DNA of 64,000 nt from Candidatus Methanosphaera massiliense (GCF_028890305.1 NZ_JARBXM010000001.1:188501-252500); one strand, 5' to 3'. Positions 36,883-47,472 are shown, counted from the stretch's first letter. The notes: generated by a model not told the origin, from the letters alone. A program made the numbers and translations.

Positions 36883-37674
36883 ATGAAACTAAATATTAAT
36901 ACTGATAAATGTATAGGCTGTGGATTATGTGAATCAGTTTGTATAAGGGACAATATTGAAGTTAATCCAACAGTAAAAGAAATAGGTGGAGATTGTTTTA
37001 ATTGTGGACACTGTATGGCTATTTGTCCAACCGGTGCAATATCCTTAAAAATATATGAAGATCAAGAGGACCGTGTTGAAAAATATGATGCAACAAAAAT
37101 ACCTATATCTTCAGAAGATTACTTACAGTTTCTTAAACAACGTAGGAGTATACGATGGTTCACTAATAAAAAAATAGATAAAGAAACATTCAACACACTC
37201 TTTGAAGCTGCATATTATAGTCCTAGTGGAATGAATAAACAAGACGTTGAATTTGTTGTACTTGATGAAAAATTAGATGAGTTCATGCAATTAGTATATG
37301 ATATAATTAAAGTAGAAGAAAATGAATTTTATCGGATAAAACAACTAGGAGAATATCTAAAAGATAATACATCACATAAATATCATCCACTTCTATGGAC
37401 AGGACATCAATTAATATTAGCATTTTCAACTGATATTACAAGTGCTGTAATAGCATCTACAAGAGTCGAATTAATGGCATATACTATGGGATTAGGTGGA
37501 TTTTATTCTTTATTCATACTTAAAGCTGACCAGATAGATCATGATAGACTCATGGAATTCTTCCCAGAAATCGATAAAAATAAACATATGAACTCAACAT
37601 TTGTTATTGGTTATCCTAAAAAGAAATTCAAAAGAACAATACCACATAAGAAAATAAAAATAACATATGCCTAA
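36883..37674 (+). CDS. Ferredoxin-nitroreductase fusion protein
   Basis: 263 residues: an N-terminal 2[4Fe-4S] ferredoxin (CIGCGLCESVCIR and CFNCGHCMAICPTGA) fused to a nitroreductase domain starting at QRRSIRWFTNKK. The arrangement suggests electrons pass from the clusters to FMN and then to an unknown substrate. The ATG at 36883 follows AAGGAG. Similar fusions are common in anaerobes and methanogens; the specific reaction is unknown. Confidence 0.92.
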   Translation: MKLNINTDKCIGCGLCESVCIRDNIEVNPTVKEIGGDCFNCGHCMAICPTGAISLKIYEDQEDRVEKYDATKIPISSEDYLQFLKQRRSIRWFTNKKIDKETFNTLFEAAYYSPSGMNKQDVEFVVLDEKLDEFMQLVYDIIKVEENEFYRIKQLGEYLKDNTSHKYHPLLWTGHQLILAFSTDITSAVIASTRVELMAYTMGLGGFYSLFILKADQIDHDRLMEFFPEIDKNKHMNSTFVIGYPKKKFKRTIPHKKIKITYA

Positions 37675-37781
37675 CCCCCTTTTCTCTTTTTTATCACTCA
37701 TTTTTTGATTACTTAAGTACTATTAATTACAATTTACAAATATTAAATATAATATAAAATTAACAACCAGGACTCGATAAT

Positions 37782-38756
37782 ATGAATATCATTACAACAG
37801 TGGTTGGTAGTTATCCAACTAATACATTCCAAGCTGAAAGCATTAATGATAAAATCACACAATCTCTTGGACTATATGACCCTTACAAACAAGCTATAAT
37901 AGACTCTGTAAAATCATTGGCTAAATCTAACATAGATGTTATATGTGATGGTCAGGTAAGAGGAGATATGGTGAAAATATTTGCTAGTAAAATAAATGGA
38001 TTTAAAATAGAGGATAATACTGTTTATATTAATGGAAAAATTACGCCAGCAGCTCATCCTATCTCAGTAAAAGACCTACAGCTAGCATACAAAACAGCAA
38101 AATCTATAAACCCCTCATACCAATTACATGCTTCACTAGATGCAATCTTTGAACATGAAGAAAAGGGTATAAAAGGAGTATTAACTGGCCCTACAACATT
38201 AATTCATTCATCAATGATTTCTAAATTTTACACTGAGAAAGAATATGCTATATATGACATGGCCAAGGCATTATGTGTTGAAGCACAAGCTTTAGAAAAA
38301 GCAGGAGCATGTGCAATACAAATAGATGAACCATTTATATCAACAGGTGCAGAAGATATCAACATTTCAAAAAAAGCTGTTGAAATAATTAGTGAATCTG
38401 TTGATATTCCAGTCATGTTACATGTATGTGGTGACTTAAAAGATGTTTTAAAAGAATTATTAACATTTAAGGTAGATGGACTTGACTTTGAATTCTCAGG
38501 AATGCCACAAAACATCGACATTCTCAGAAAAACTTGGCATAATTCCAAAAAACTAATAGGAATAGGCTGTGTAAACACCAAATTAGACGAAATAGACGAT
38601 GAAGATAAAGTCCAAAATACAGTGAAACAAGTAGTGGACATCATTAAAGAAGATAACATTATAATAGATCCTGATTGTGGTATGCGTATGCTACCAAAAG
38701 ACATAGCGGAAGGAAAATTAAAACTATTAGATAATATTAAAGAAAGGGGTGTGTAG
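37782..38756 (+). CDS. metE: Methionine synthase, archaeal MetE (C-terminal-domain type)
   Basis: Methyltransferase that forms methionine from homocysteine; 324 residues, corresponding to only the C-terminal half of bacterial MetE. In Methanobacteriales the short enzyme uses methylcobalamin-type donors. The zinc ligands are visible in LHVCGD, FEFSG and DPDCGMRML; the N-terminus has VVGSYPT. It overlaps the thymidylate synthase region closely (stop at 38756, next ATG at 38761), and this metE-thyA pairing is conserved in Methanobacteriales. Confidence 0.92.
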   Translation: MNIITTVVGSYPTNTFQAESINDKITQSLGLYDPYKQAIIDSVKSLAKSNIDVICDGQVRGDMVKIFASKINGFKIEDNTVYINGKITPAAHPISVKDLQLAYKTAKSINPSYQLHASLDAIFEHEEKGIKGVLTGPTTLIHSSMISKFYTEKEYAIYDMAKALCVEAQALEKAGACAIQIDEPFISTGAEDINISKKAVEIISESVDIPVMLHVCGDLKDVLKELLTFKVDGLDFEFSGMPQNIDILRKTWHNSKKLIGIGCVNTKLDEIDDEDKVQNTVKQVVDIIKEDNIIIDPDCGMRMLPKDIAEGKLKLLDNIKERGV

Positions 38757-38760
38757 ATTA

Positions 38761-39390
38761 ATGGCAAAATTTATTAGAACAAATTCAATAGCAAAAGCAT
38801 GGCTTACATGTGTAAAAAAGATAATGCAAGAAGGACATGAAGTTACAGATGAACGTGGAAGCTTAACAAGAGAACTACAAAACATAGTAATAGAAATTAC
38901 AGACCCTGATGATAATACTATTCCAGAATGCTCACCATGGCATGATGATAGATTAGAAACTTATAAAAAAGAATTATTAGACCCTAATAATGACCAAGGA
39001 TTTGTATACACCTATGGAAATAGGTTAAGACAATATTTTGGTATTGACCAACTAGACACATGTATTGAAAAACTAAACAACTGCCGTGAATCTCGCCGTG
39101 CAATAGCAATAACCATAGACCCTATACAAGATAATAAAGTAGATGAAATACCATGTTTACAGGAAATAGCATTCCTAATTAGAAATGATGAATTATATAT
39201 GACTGACTTCTTCAGAAGTAATGATTGTGGAGGAGCTACATTTCCTAATCTCTTCGGAATAAGAGAAGTAGGATACTATGTAGCAGAAAACACCAATACT
39301 AAATTAGTTAACATGGTACATCATGCAATGAGTCTTCATATCTATGAACATGATTGGGATAAATGCAGAGAGATATTAAAAAAGTACTAA
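38761..39390 (+). CDS. thyA: Thymidylate synthase, archaeal type
   Basis: Makes dTMP from dUMP using a methylene-tetrahydropterin; 209 residues, shorter than bacterial ThyA, as usual in methanogens. The catalytic Cys is in EIPCLQEIAF, followed by LYMTDFFRSNDCGGATFPN and, near the end, HHAMSLHIYEHD; SRRAIAI matches the phosphate-binding arginines. The ATG at 38761 is preceded by GGGGTG and is preferred to a GTG at 38749 inside metE. Confidence 0.92.
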   Translation: MAKFIRTNSIAKAWLTCVKKIMQEGHEVTDERGSLTRELQNIVIEITDPDDNTIPECSPWHDDRLETYKKELLDPNNDQGFVYTYGNRLRQYFGIDQLDTCIEKLNNCRESRRAIAITIDPIQDNKVDEIPCLQEIAFLIRNDELYMTDFFRSNDCGGATFPNLFGIREVGYYVAENTNTKLVNMVHHAMSLHIYEHDWDKCREILKKY

Positions 39391-39519
39391 AAATAAAAAA
39401 GATTCTTATAAATTAAAAATATATTAAAAATAAGTAATAAAACTACTATGTAAAGAATAATAGACAATAATAAAGTATTATGGATATTATTTAACTAATG
39501 TTTAATGGAGAAATAAAAT

Positions 39520-40503
39520 ATGAGTGAAAGTATGAACATATCAGCAAAAAAAATTGCAGATAAAATGGTTCAAGATTCTGAAAAATTAAAACTAATACCC
39601 TCAACATTATCTAATGGAACTGTTGTAATTGATTGTGGTGTTAATGCAAAAGGTAGTATTAAAGGTGGAGAATTATTTACAAAAGTTTGTCTCGGTGGAA
39701 TATGTGATGTAGGTATATCTATTCCAGGAGACCTTAGTGACATAATGGCAATGCCTGCTGTAAAAGTAAAAACTGATTTTCCAGCATTAACAACATTAGG
39801 TTCACAAAAAGCTGGATGGAAAATAGATGTGGATGGTTACTATGCAATAGGTTCCGGTCCAGGACAAGCACACAAATTTAAAGATGCTAAAATATATGAA
39901 ATAACAAATTACAAAGAAGAATCTGACATAGCTGTAATAACTTTAGAAGCAGATAAATTACCTGACGAAAAAGTAGCACAGTACATTGCAGATGAATGTG
40001 GAGTAAAAACAGAAAATTTAACAATTCTTGTAGCACCAACATCATCTCTAGTAGGTTCAATACAAATATCTGGTAGAACTTTAGAAACTGGATTATTTAA
40101 AATGCAGGAAATGATGAACTTTGATGTTACAAAAGTTACATATGCTGCAGGTATCACACCTATTACCCCAGTAGATCCAGATAGTCTTAAAGCAATGGGT
40201 AAAACTAATGATGCAATAATATTTGGTGGTCGAGCATACTTCTATATTGAACCTGATGAAGGAGAAGACCTTGAAGAATTAGCAGCTAACCTTCCATCAT
40301 CAGCATCAGATAAATATGGTCAAAGTTTCCTAGAATTATTTAAAGAAGCAGGTAAAGATTTCTATAAAATGCCTAAAGACATCTTTGCTCCAGCACAAAT
40401 CATTGTCAATGATATGGTAACAGGTAAAATGTATCATACAGGTTACATTGACCTAGACAGACTTAAAAAATCATTTGAAGTAAAAGAAATTATTAATAAA
40501 TAA
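39520..40503 (+). CDS. mch: Methenyl-tetrahydromethanopterin cyclohydrolase
   Basis: Interconverts 5-formyl- and 5,10-methenyl-H4MPT in the methanogenic C1 pathway; 327 residues, normal length. Typical stretches are GGICDVGISIPGD, DFPALTTLGSQKAGW, YAIGSGPGQA, ILVAPTSSLVGSIQI and GRTLETGLFKM. The ATG at 39520 follows GGAGA. It points directly to a methanogen. Riboflavin synthase follows 25 bases later, so they are likely co-transcribed. Confidence 0.97.
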   Translation: MSESMNISAKKIADKMVQDSEKLKLIPSTLSNGTVVIDCGVNAKGSIKGGELFTKVCLGGICDVGISIPGDLSDIMAMPAVKVKTDFPALTTLGSQKAGWKIDVDGYYAIGSGPGQAHKFKDAKIYEITNYKEESDIAVITLEADKLPDEKVAQYIADECGVKTENLTILVAPTSSLVGSIQISGRTLETGLFKMQEMMNFDVTKVTYAAGITPITPVDPDSLKAMGKTNDAIIFGGRAYFYIEPDEGEDLEELAANLPSSASDKYGQSFLELFKEAGKDFYKMPKDIFAPAQIIVNDMVTGKMYHTGYIDLDRLKKSFEVKEIINK

Positions 40504-40525
40504 ATAAGTTAGGGAGTGTTGTTAA

Positions 40526-40993
<468 letters not shown>

Positions 40994-41410
40994 TCTATTA
41001 ATTAACAACATTACTCTCATATACATTCTTTTTTAAATTTTTTTTTCAATTATAATTATTTTAATTTATATGAAAGAAACCAATAGACTTCTTTTTATAA
41101 ACATTATCCAGTTACATGTTAATTTTATAACTAATTTTTTTCAGATATTTTTTTAGTGAATTAACCTGTGAAAAATAGAATAATTTAATAATTAACAATT
41201 TGAAATTAGTATTCTATTTGGAAAATATTTTGAAATAAAAAATATATAATTTTAATAAAATTACTAGTACAAAGTTTACATAATTCTTTTATAAGTAAAT
41301 TATATAAAATAGTAATAAAATTAATTATTATTATAAATTGTATAGTAAATGTAATGACTAACTACCAAAAAATATAGTATATAGTAATTATAAATAAAAA
41401 ATACGGTATT
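40994..41410. other. Intergenic region, nothing recognised
   Basis: About 420 AT-rich bases after ribC. T runs near 41030-41050 could end the mch-ribC transcript. I see no ribosome binding site with a meaningful frame, no tRNA and no guide-RNA boxes. Confidence 0.5.
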
Positions 41411-41755
41411 ATGATAAGTGATGAATCTGGGCTAAGATTACGACTTTCAACAATTGACTGTAACACATCAACTAAATACTACCAACTAACTAGAAAAATT
41501 AATGACCGTCAAAAAGAAAAAATAAAACAATTCTTCAAATACTATACACCAGATAAATTTGATGATTTAAGTAAAGTTGCCGGTAAGACTAGAGGTTGGA
41601 TGTGTAAAAGTGAGGATTTGGAAGAAATCGAAAAAATTTTAGCTATTACAGAAACACATGAAAAACAAAATAAAATAATGGAATCAATGAAAAGAAAAAC
41701 TAGTGATAAAATACCAAACCTTTATGATAACTTGGAATTAAGTTTTTCAAAATAA
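41411..41755 (+). CDS. Hypothetical protein
   Basis: Open frame of 114 residues that I do not recognise. It is strongly charged (Lys/Glu/Asp-rich), mostly helical in appearance, with a central KFDDLSKVAGKTRGWMCKSEDLEEIEK region and no membrane segment, signal peptide or metal motif. No Shine-Dalgarno precedes the ATG; the AT-rich sequence just upstream would suit a leaderless start. It is convergent with the TFS gene. Codon use looks like its neighbours. Confidence 0.55.
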   Translation: MISDESGLRLRLSTIDCNTSTKYYQLTRKINDRQKEKIKQFFKYYTPDKFDDLSKVAGKTRGWMCKSEDLEEIEKILAITETHEKQNKIMESMKRKTSDKIPNLYDNLELSFSK

Positions 41756-41795
41756 TATTGAACATTACAATAATCTTTTTTTATAATCTTTTTTT

Positions 41796-42113
41796 TTAAT
41801 TAGACCTTCTCCATGTATTTCCACATTTAGTACAACGATAAAATCTCGTCTCTGCTTCATCTGAGTGATGCATCTGAACCATCCACCATTCTAATTCCCG
41901 ATTACCACAACGATAACATAACCCTTTTGTGGTAGGTAATGTATTAACTTTATCTCCTGTTACTACAATATCTTGTTTGTCAGACACGTCTTGTTCTATA
42001 ACATAGTCTTTTTTCTCGTCTTTAGTTAGTTTTTTTTCATAACCACATTCATAACAGTGAAGTATACCATGTTTTGGAAGTAAAACTTTTCCACAATTTG
42101 GACAAAATTCCAT
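41796..42113 (-). CDS. Transcription factor S (TFS, TFIIS-like)
   Basis: RNA polymerase cleavage-stimulating factor, 105 residues. The N-terminal zinc ribbon is FCPNCGKVL...LHCYECGYE; the C-terminal ribbon is CYRCGNRE...FYRCTKCGNTWR. The acidic DE pair in HHSDEAETRF is the catalytic hairpin that reaches into the polymerase active site to rescue backtracked complexes. Length and layout match archaeal TFS rather than RpoM paralogues without the acidic tip. Confidence 0.93.
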   Translation of the reverse strand: MEFCPNCGKVLLPKHGILHCYECGYEKKLTKDEKKDYVIEQDVSDKQDIVVTGDKVNTLPTTKGLCYRCGNRELEWWMVQMHHSDEAETRFYRCTKCGNTWRRSN

Positions 42114-42473
42114 TTTTATATCGCTACCTATACTTTTCTGTATAATATATATTTACAAACTATTATATAATACTAAAAAGAAATATTGTATAGTATAAAG
42201 ATTATATAATAATGTGCTATTAGTATAGTCTAATTTTAATACATTTTATTATATGAAAATTAGGGATTAATATTCCAAATTTAATGAATATAATAACTTA
42301 AACTAATTTATATTAGTTTTTTTATATTTTAGGAGAATATTAATAAGAAAACAGTGATAATACTGTTTCAATGGATAATTGTTTTACTATTATTCTTATA
42401 TACTCCTTCAATATACAAAACATAAAAACTTAAATTGGATGTGGCTTAACAGCTGAACAATGAGGTAGATATA
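42114..42473. other. Promoter region of the ribosomal/exosome superoperon
   Basis: About 360 AT-rich bases between divergent TFS and L15e genes. It must hold both promoters; several TATA-like runs lie in 42140-42220 and 42310-42330. Small inverted repeats such as ACAGTGATAATACTGT (42350-42365) could form a hairpin. No gene is seen. Confidence 0.45.
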
Positions 42474-43019
42474 ATGTATAAGTATATGAAAGAAGCATGG
42501 AAAAACCCAAAAGACTCATACGTTAACGAACTTATGAGAGAAAGATTACCAAAATGGAGAAGACAACCTGTTATTATAAGAATTGACAAACCTACAAGAA
42601 TCGACAAAGCACGACAATTAGGTTACAAAGCAAAAACAGGTTACGTTATTGCAAGAATTAGAGTAAGAAGAGGATCAAGAAGAAAATCACGATTCAAAAA
42701 CGGTAGAGATCCTAAAAGAATGGGTGTTAACAAAATCTCAGGAGAAAAATCCATTCAAAGAATGGCTGAGGAACGTGTTGCACGTAAATACCCTAACTTA
42801 GAAGTACTTAACTCCTATTGGGTTTGGGAAGATGGTAAAGCAAAATACTATGAAGTAATCCTTGTAGACCCTCAATGCCCAACAATCCAACATGATAACA
42901 AAATCAATTGGATTTGCAGTAAAAAACACACAAACCGTGCTTTCAGAGGTTTAACTGGCGCAGGTAAAAGAGGAAGAGGATTATACAAAAAAGGTAAAGG
43001 TGCTGAAAAGGTTAGATAA
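42474..43019 (+). CDS. rpl15e: Large ribosomal subunit protein eL15 (L15e)
   Basis: Ribosomal protein of 181 residues, nearly the standard archaeal length. [39 protein letters not shown] and [12 protein letters not shown] are diagnostic and very basic. The ATG at 42474 follows GAGGT. First gene of the superoperon; its stop TAA at 43017-43019 is immediately followed by the ATG of the next gene. Confidence 0.97.
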   Translation: MYKYMKEAWKNPKDSYVNELMRERLPKWRRQPVIIRIDKPTRIDKARQLGYKAKTGYVIARIRVRRGSRRKSRFKNGRDPKRMGVNKISGEKSIQRMAEERVARKYPNLEVLNSYWVWEDGKAKYYEVILVDPQCPTIQHDNKINWICSKKHTNRAFRGLTGAGKRGRGLYKKGKGAEKVR

Positions 43020-43448
43020 ATGATCCATAATATAACTTATAGAACATTTGTTTATGGAACCGAGGATGAAGAAAAGGTAATTGATGCTATTAGTTACCTT
43101 TTTTCTAATCCTTTACCTGAAAAAACTATTACTGAAGATCATTTCGGTAATGATATTGTTATTTTATCAGATAAGATAACTAAAAAAAGATTAAACAGAG
43201 ACTTCATAGAATTTCTTAATGAAAATTTATCATCAGATGATAAAGAAATTATTAAAAATGAATTAAGTCGTCGTATGGATGAAAAAGGAAACTTATTCCT
43301 ACGCTTTGATAAACAAGAGGCTTTAGATGAAAATCTTAAGTTGACTTACTCAGGCGATGCCATACATGTTAGAATAAAAATTGCTAGTTATCCCGTAAGT
43401 AAAGATAATGCAATTGAAGTTGCTCATAAAATCTTTAACTTCTTATAA
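43020..43448 (+). CDS. Predicted RNA-binding protein (COG1325 / exosome-associated)
   Basis: Conserved archaeal protein of 142 residues, usually placed next to L15e and RNase P/exosome genes and predicted to bind RNA. IHNITYRTFVYGTEDEEKV and the closing strand VRIKIASYPVSKDNAIEVA match the family. It begins on the base after the L15e stop codon. Exact role unknown; context argues for rRNA or tRNA processing. Confidence 0.85.
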   Translation: MIHNITYRTFVYGTEDEEKVIDAISYLFSNPLPEKTITEDHFGNDIVILSDKITKKRLNRDFIEFLNENLSSDDKEIIKNELSRRMDEKGNLFLRFDKQEALDENLKLTYSGDAIHVRIKIASYPVSKDNAIEVAHKIFNFL

Positions 43449-43495
43449 CTTCAATATTTTTCTATTTGAAATAACTATTTTCCAAGGTAACTTAT

Positions 43496-44191
43496 ATGAC
43501 TATTTTTTATGATTTTAATATTGCACCAAATATGGAAATAATTAAGACATTAGAAGATTTTAAATTTAGTGGTGCATGTATATTTTATGATTCTAAAGAT
43601 TATAACAAGAAAACCGTTGATAAATTTAATGAATTGAATAAATCTACAAATATTAAATTGTATCATGGAATATGTATTAATGAGAATAATCCTCAACTTA
43701 TTCACAAGACTGTTCAACGTTTTTATAGAAAGGTAGATCTTATCATGGCAAATGGTGGAGATACTAAGATTAATCGTTCTATATGTGAAATGCCTCAGAT
43801 TGATATTATTAATCATCCATACAATAATAAGAGAAATAGTGGAATAAATCATATTCTTGCTAAAATGCTTGTTAAGAATAATATTACTGTTAATATTAAT
43901 TTATCAGATATTCTTCATAATCATGGATATTATAAGTCAAGAATATTAAATCAAATTAATCAATTACTATTATTACAGAGAAAGTATAATTTCAGAGTTA
44001 TTCTTAGTAGTGGTAGTAGGTCATTTTATGATGTACGTTCACCAAAAGCTATGTTAATATTAAGTCAACTTATGGACATGGATACTGATTATAGTATAAA
44101 AACTATTTCTGATAATCCTATGAAAATAATTGAAAATATAGGCATACATAAAGATAGTATTATTGAAGGCGTTCAAATAATTAAAGATTAA
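43496..44191 (+). CDS. rnp3: RNase P protein component 3 (Rpp30)
   Basis: TIM-barrel-like subunit of archaeal RNase P, which trims tRNA 5' leaders; 231 residues. FYDFNIAPN at the start, KVDLIMANGGDTKINRSICE, INHPYNNKRNSGINHILAKM and ILSSGSRSFYDVRSPKA in the second half match Rpp30. An AAGGTAA lies before the ATG. It forms a heterodimer-of-dimers with Pop5, encoded next. Confidence 0.94.
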   Translation: MTIFYDFNIAPNMEIIKTLEDFKFSGACIFYDSKDYNKKTVDKFNELNKSTNIKLYHGICINENNPQLIHKTVQRFYRKVDLIMANGGDTKINRSICEMPQIDIINHPYNNKRNSGINHILAKMLVKNNITVNINLSDILHNHGYYKSRILNQINQLLLLQRKYNFRVILSSGSRSFYDVRSPKAMLILSQLMDMDTDYSIKTISDNPMKIIENIGIHKDSIIEGVQIIKD

Positions 44192-44217
44192 AGTAAGTAT
44201 TGTAGGTTTTTGTTATC

Positions 44218-44583
44218 ATGATGAAATTAAAAATATTACCACCAACATTAAGAGAAAAAAAGAGATACATAGCATTCAATTTATATAGCGAATGTAAAAT
44301 AAAAAAAGATGAAATAATCACATTCCTATGGAATAACCTAATAAATACATATGGTGAAATTGAATCAAGTAAAATCAACCTATGGCTAATTAATATTAAA
44401 CAAATCAAAAATCCTAAAAGATTCCAATATAAATGTATCATAAAATGTAGAAGAGGCTATGAAAAAGAAATGATACTGGTCCTAAATACAATAACAAGAT
44501 ACAAACATAGCCGTGTTGTAATCCATACACTAGGTACTTCAGGAACAATTAAAACATTAGATAATAAATATGACCTCCTCTAA
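44218..44583 (+). CDS. rnp2: RNase P protein component 2 (Pop5)
   Basis: RRM-like RNase P subunit of 121 residues. KILPPTLREKKRYIAFNLYS at the N-terminus and QYKCIIKCRRGYEKEMILVL followed by HTLGTSGTIKTL are family marks. It pairs with Rpp30 to support catalysis by the RNase P RNA, whose gene is not in this window. It lies 26 bases after rnp3. Confidence 0.93.
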   Translation: MMKLKILPPTLREKKRYIAFNLYSECKIKKDEIITFLWNNLINTYGEIESSKINLWLINIKQIKNPKRFQYKCIIKCRRGYEKEMILVLNTITRYKHSRVVIHTLGTSGTIKTLDNKYDLL

Positions 44584-44698
44584 AATAATTAATTCTTTTT
44601 TTAAAAAATATTTCAAGACCACTAATATAAAAATAATAAAAATCATAAATAAAGTATAGAAGACTATTCTAGAAAATTATGAATATCTACAATAGGGA

Positions 44699-44709
44699 TA
44701 TTTAAATAA
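44699..44709 (+). promoter_or_regulatory. TATA box of purB
   Basis: TATTTAAATAA about 30 bases before the purB ATG. With no ribosome binding site in between, the mRNA is probably leaderless or nearly so. It marks an internal promoter in the superoperon. Confidence 0.55.
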
Positions 44710-44738
44710 ATTTAATAAAAAGATAATAACTGATTATT

Positions 44739-46094
44739 ATGGCAATACATCCAATAGAATTCCGATATGGTACACCTGAAATGAAAGCTATATGGGAACA
44801 GGAATCAAAATTACAAAATATGTTGAAAGTAGAAGCAGCACTAGCAAAGGCAGAAGCAGAAATAGATTTAATACCTAAAGATGCTGCAGAAGAAATTAAT
44901 AAAAAAGCTACAACAGAATATGTTAAGCAAAAAAGAGTAGATGAAATAGAACAAGCTACGCACCATGACATCGCAGCTTTAATGAAAGCATTAGAAGAAG
45001 TATGTGATAATGGTGCAGGAGAATATGTTCACTATGGTGCTACAAGTAATGACATTATTGATTCATCACAATCACTACAATTAAAAGATTCAATAGAAAT
45101 TATAAGAGAAAAAGTAGTTAAACTCATAAAACTTCTAATAGATCTTGCAGAAGAACACAAAAATACCGTTACAATCGGACGTACCCACGGTCAACATGCA
45201 CTACCAACAACATATGGTATGAAATTTGCAATATACATAGATGAACTTACACGTCAATTAGACAGATTAGATTTAACAAAAGAACACTTATGCGTAGGAA
45301 TGATGACAGGAGCAGTAGGAACAACAGCAGCTCTTGGAGAAGTAGGTTACGATATACACATGAGAGTATCTGAAATATTAGGATTAAACCCAGTACACAT
45401 ATCCAACCAAGTTGTTCAAAGAGATAATCATGCAGAATATGTAATGACATTAGCAAACATATGTAGTACATTAGAAAAAATGGCATTAGAAGTACGTAAT
45501 CTACAAAGAACAGAAATTATGGAAGTTGGAGAAAAATTCGACCCTAAAAAACAAGTAGGTAGTAGTACCATGCCACACAAAAGAAATCCTATTACTGGTG
45601 AAAGAATCTGTGGTATTTCAAGAGTTGTAAGATCATACGTAAATGCAGCTCTACAAAACAACCCATTATGGCATGAAAGAGACTTAACAAACTCCTCCTG
45701 TGAACGTATTATACTTCCAGAATCAGCAATATTAACAGATTACATATTAAATCTTTCAATAAAACTATTCGGAAAATTAGAATTCCACGAAGATAATATT
45801 GAACGTAACCTAAACCTAAGTAATGGTCTTATTATGGCTGAAAGATTTATGTCTAAATTAACACAAAAAGGTATGGGTAGACAAAGTGCATACAGTCTTG
45901 TAAGATCCTGTGCAATGGAAGCATATGCTGAAGATAAAGGATTACGTGAAATACTATCAAGTCAAGAAGAGATACTTAAATATTTAACACAAGAAGAAAT
46001 TGATGAGACAATGGATCCTCACACATATCTTGGAAGTAGTAGTAAATTTGTAGACAATGTTATTACAAATGCTAAAAACATTATAAACGAATAA
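44739..46094 (+). CDS. purB: Adenylosuccinate lyase
   Basis: Fumarase/aspartase-superfamily lyase used twice in purine synthesis; 451 residues. Landmarks: MAIHPIEFRYGTPEMKAIW, EYVHYGATSNDIIDSSQ, GRTHGQHALPTTYG and the signature GSSTMPHKRNP. It is inserted between rnp2 and psmA and probably has its own TATA box. No functional link to its neighbours is evident. Confidence 0.97.
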   Translation: MAIHPIEFRYGTPEMKAIWEQESKLQNMLKVEAALAKAEAEIDLIPKDAAEEINKKATTEYVKQKRVDEIEQATHHDIAALMKALEEVCDNGAGEYVHYGATSNDIIDSSQSLQLKDSIEIIREKVVKLIKLLIDLAEEHKNTVTIGRTHGQHALPTTYGMKFAIYIDELTRQLDRLDLTKEHLCVGMMTGAVGTTAALGEVGYDIHMRVSEILGLNPVHISNQVVQRDNHAEYVMTLANICSTLEKMALEVRNLQRTEIMEVGEKFDPKKQVGSSTMPHKRNPITGERICGISRVVRSYVNAALQNNPLWHERDLTNSSCERIILPESAILTDYILNLSIKLFGKLEFHEDNIERNLNLSNGLIMAERFMSKLTQKGMGRQSAYSLVRSCAMEAYAEDKGLREILSSQEEILKYLTQEEIDETMDPHTYLGSSSKFVDNVITNAKNIINE

Positions 46095-46350
46095 GATTTT
46101 AAGTTAATCTTATTATTTTCTTTTCTTTTAAAAATAAAGAGTTCATAACTATTTTAAATTATTTTAACCACCAAAAAACTATATTTTAAAACTATATTTA
46201 TATAAGATTATGTGAAAAATATATTAATAACAAATAGTAATAATAAGTAATTGTAAATATAGATATGTAAATACAATAAAAAAAATACATAAAAAACATT
46301 AAAATAATAATAACATTTTTTCAAAATAAAACAAAAGTGAGGTAGAAAAT
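46095..46350. promoter_or_regulatory. psmA upstream region with TATA box
   Basis: AT-rich gap of 256 bases. A clear TATA run ACTATATTTATATAA lies near 46191-46205, which would give a psmA leader of about 120 bases; GAGGT precedes the ATG. No gene is seen. Confidence 0.5.
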
Positions 46351-47241
46351 ATGCAACAATTTTCAGGAGCAGGCTATGATAGAGCATTAACAGTATTCAG
46401 CCCAGATGGACGTTTATTCCAGATTGAGTACGCAAGAGAAGCAGTAAAAAGAGGAACAACATCAATTGGTATAGTATCTAAAGATGGTGTAGTACTTGCA
46501 GTAGATAAAAAAATAAAAAGTAAATTAGTAGTACCATCATCCATAGAAAAAATATTCAAAATAGATGACCATATTGCTACCGCATCAAGTGGACTTGTAG
46601 CAGATGCAAGAAGATTAATTGACATTGCAAGAAATCAAGCACAAGTAAACAAATTACAATACCACGAACCAATAACAGTCACAGGATTAGCAAAATACCT
46701 CGGTGACCTTGAACAGATGTACACCCAAAGTGGTGGAGTAAGACCTTTCGGTATCTCCTTAATTATCGGTGGAGTATCTGACGACGAATGCAGAATCTAT
46801 GAAACAGACCCAAGTGGAGCATTAGTAGAATATAAAGCTACAGCTATAGGACTTGGACGTGACAAAGCATTAGAATTATTTGAAGACAAATACGAAGATG
46901 ATATTTCATTAGAAGATGCAATTGACTTAGCAATTGAAGGAATATACGTAGCAACAGATGGAAAAATAGCTGATGACAGCGTAGAAATTTCAGTAATTGA
47001 TAAAAGTACAGCTCAATACAGAAAATTAGAGAGCGACGATATCGATACATATGTTCAAAAAGTACTTGATCGTAAAGAACAAGAAAAAATAGAAGCTGAA
47101 GAAAAAGCTAAAAAAGAAGCAGAGGAAAAAGAAGCTAAAAAAGCTGAAGCTAAAGCTAAAAAAGAAGCTGAAAGAAAAGCAAAAGAAGAAGCTAAAAAAG
47201 CCGAAGAAGAATCTGCTGATGAGAATGAAGATGAAGAATAA
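46351..47241 (+). CDS. psmA: Proteasome alpha subunit with charged C-terminal extension
   Basis: Alpha-ring subunit of the 20S proteasome; 296 residues against about 240-260 in most archaea. The N-terminal gate and first helix GYDRALTVFSPDGRLFQIEY are canonical, followed by YAREAVKRGTTSIGI and PFGISLIIGG. After about residue 235 comes a roughly 60-residue Lys/Glu/Ala tail with the look of a single charged helix, ending ESADENEDEE. PAN, its ATPase partner, is encoded at 7.5-8.8 kb with an intact HbYX tail. Confidence 0.96.
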   Translation: MQQFSGAGYDRALTVFSPDGRLFQIEYAREAVKRGTTSIGIVSKDGVVLAVDKKIKSKLVVPSSIEKIFKIDDHIATASSGLVADARRLIDIARNQAQVNKLQYHEPITVTGLAKYLGDLEQMYTQSGGVRPFGISLIIGGVSDDECRIYETDPSGALVEYKATAIGLGRDKALELFEDKYEDDISLEDAIDLAIEGIYVATDGKIADDSVEISVIDKSTAQYRKLESDDIDTYVQKVLDRKEQEKIEAEEKAKKEAEEKEAKKAEAKAKKEAERKAKEEAKKAEEESADENEDEE

Positions 47242-47472
47242 CTTCATCCTTCTCATACTAACCCATTTTATTAACCACCCCATAACATGTCTAATTTTTA
47301 ATAAAATCTAACTTATCTCTTGTAATCAATAATTATTTGCTAAATTTATTATAATAATAACAAAGATATTAATATATAGTTGTTGAAAAAATAGAATACA
47401 AATTTAAATAAAGATTAAAATCCGAATTTATTTTAACATCTTACAATAAAAAAAATAAGACAAGGTGAAACT

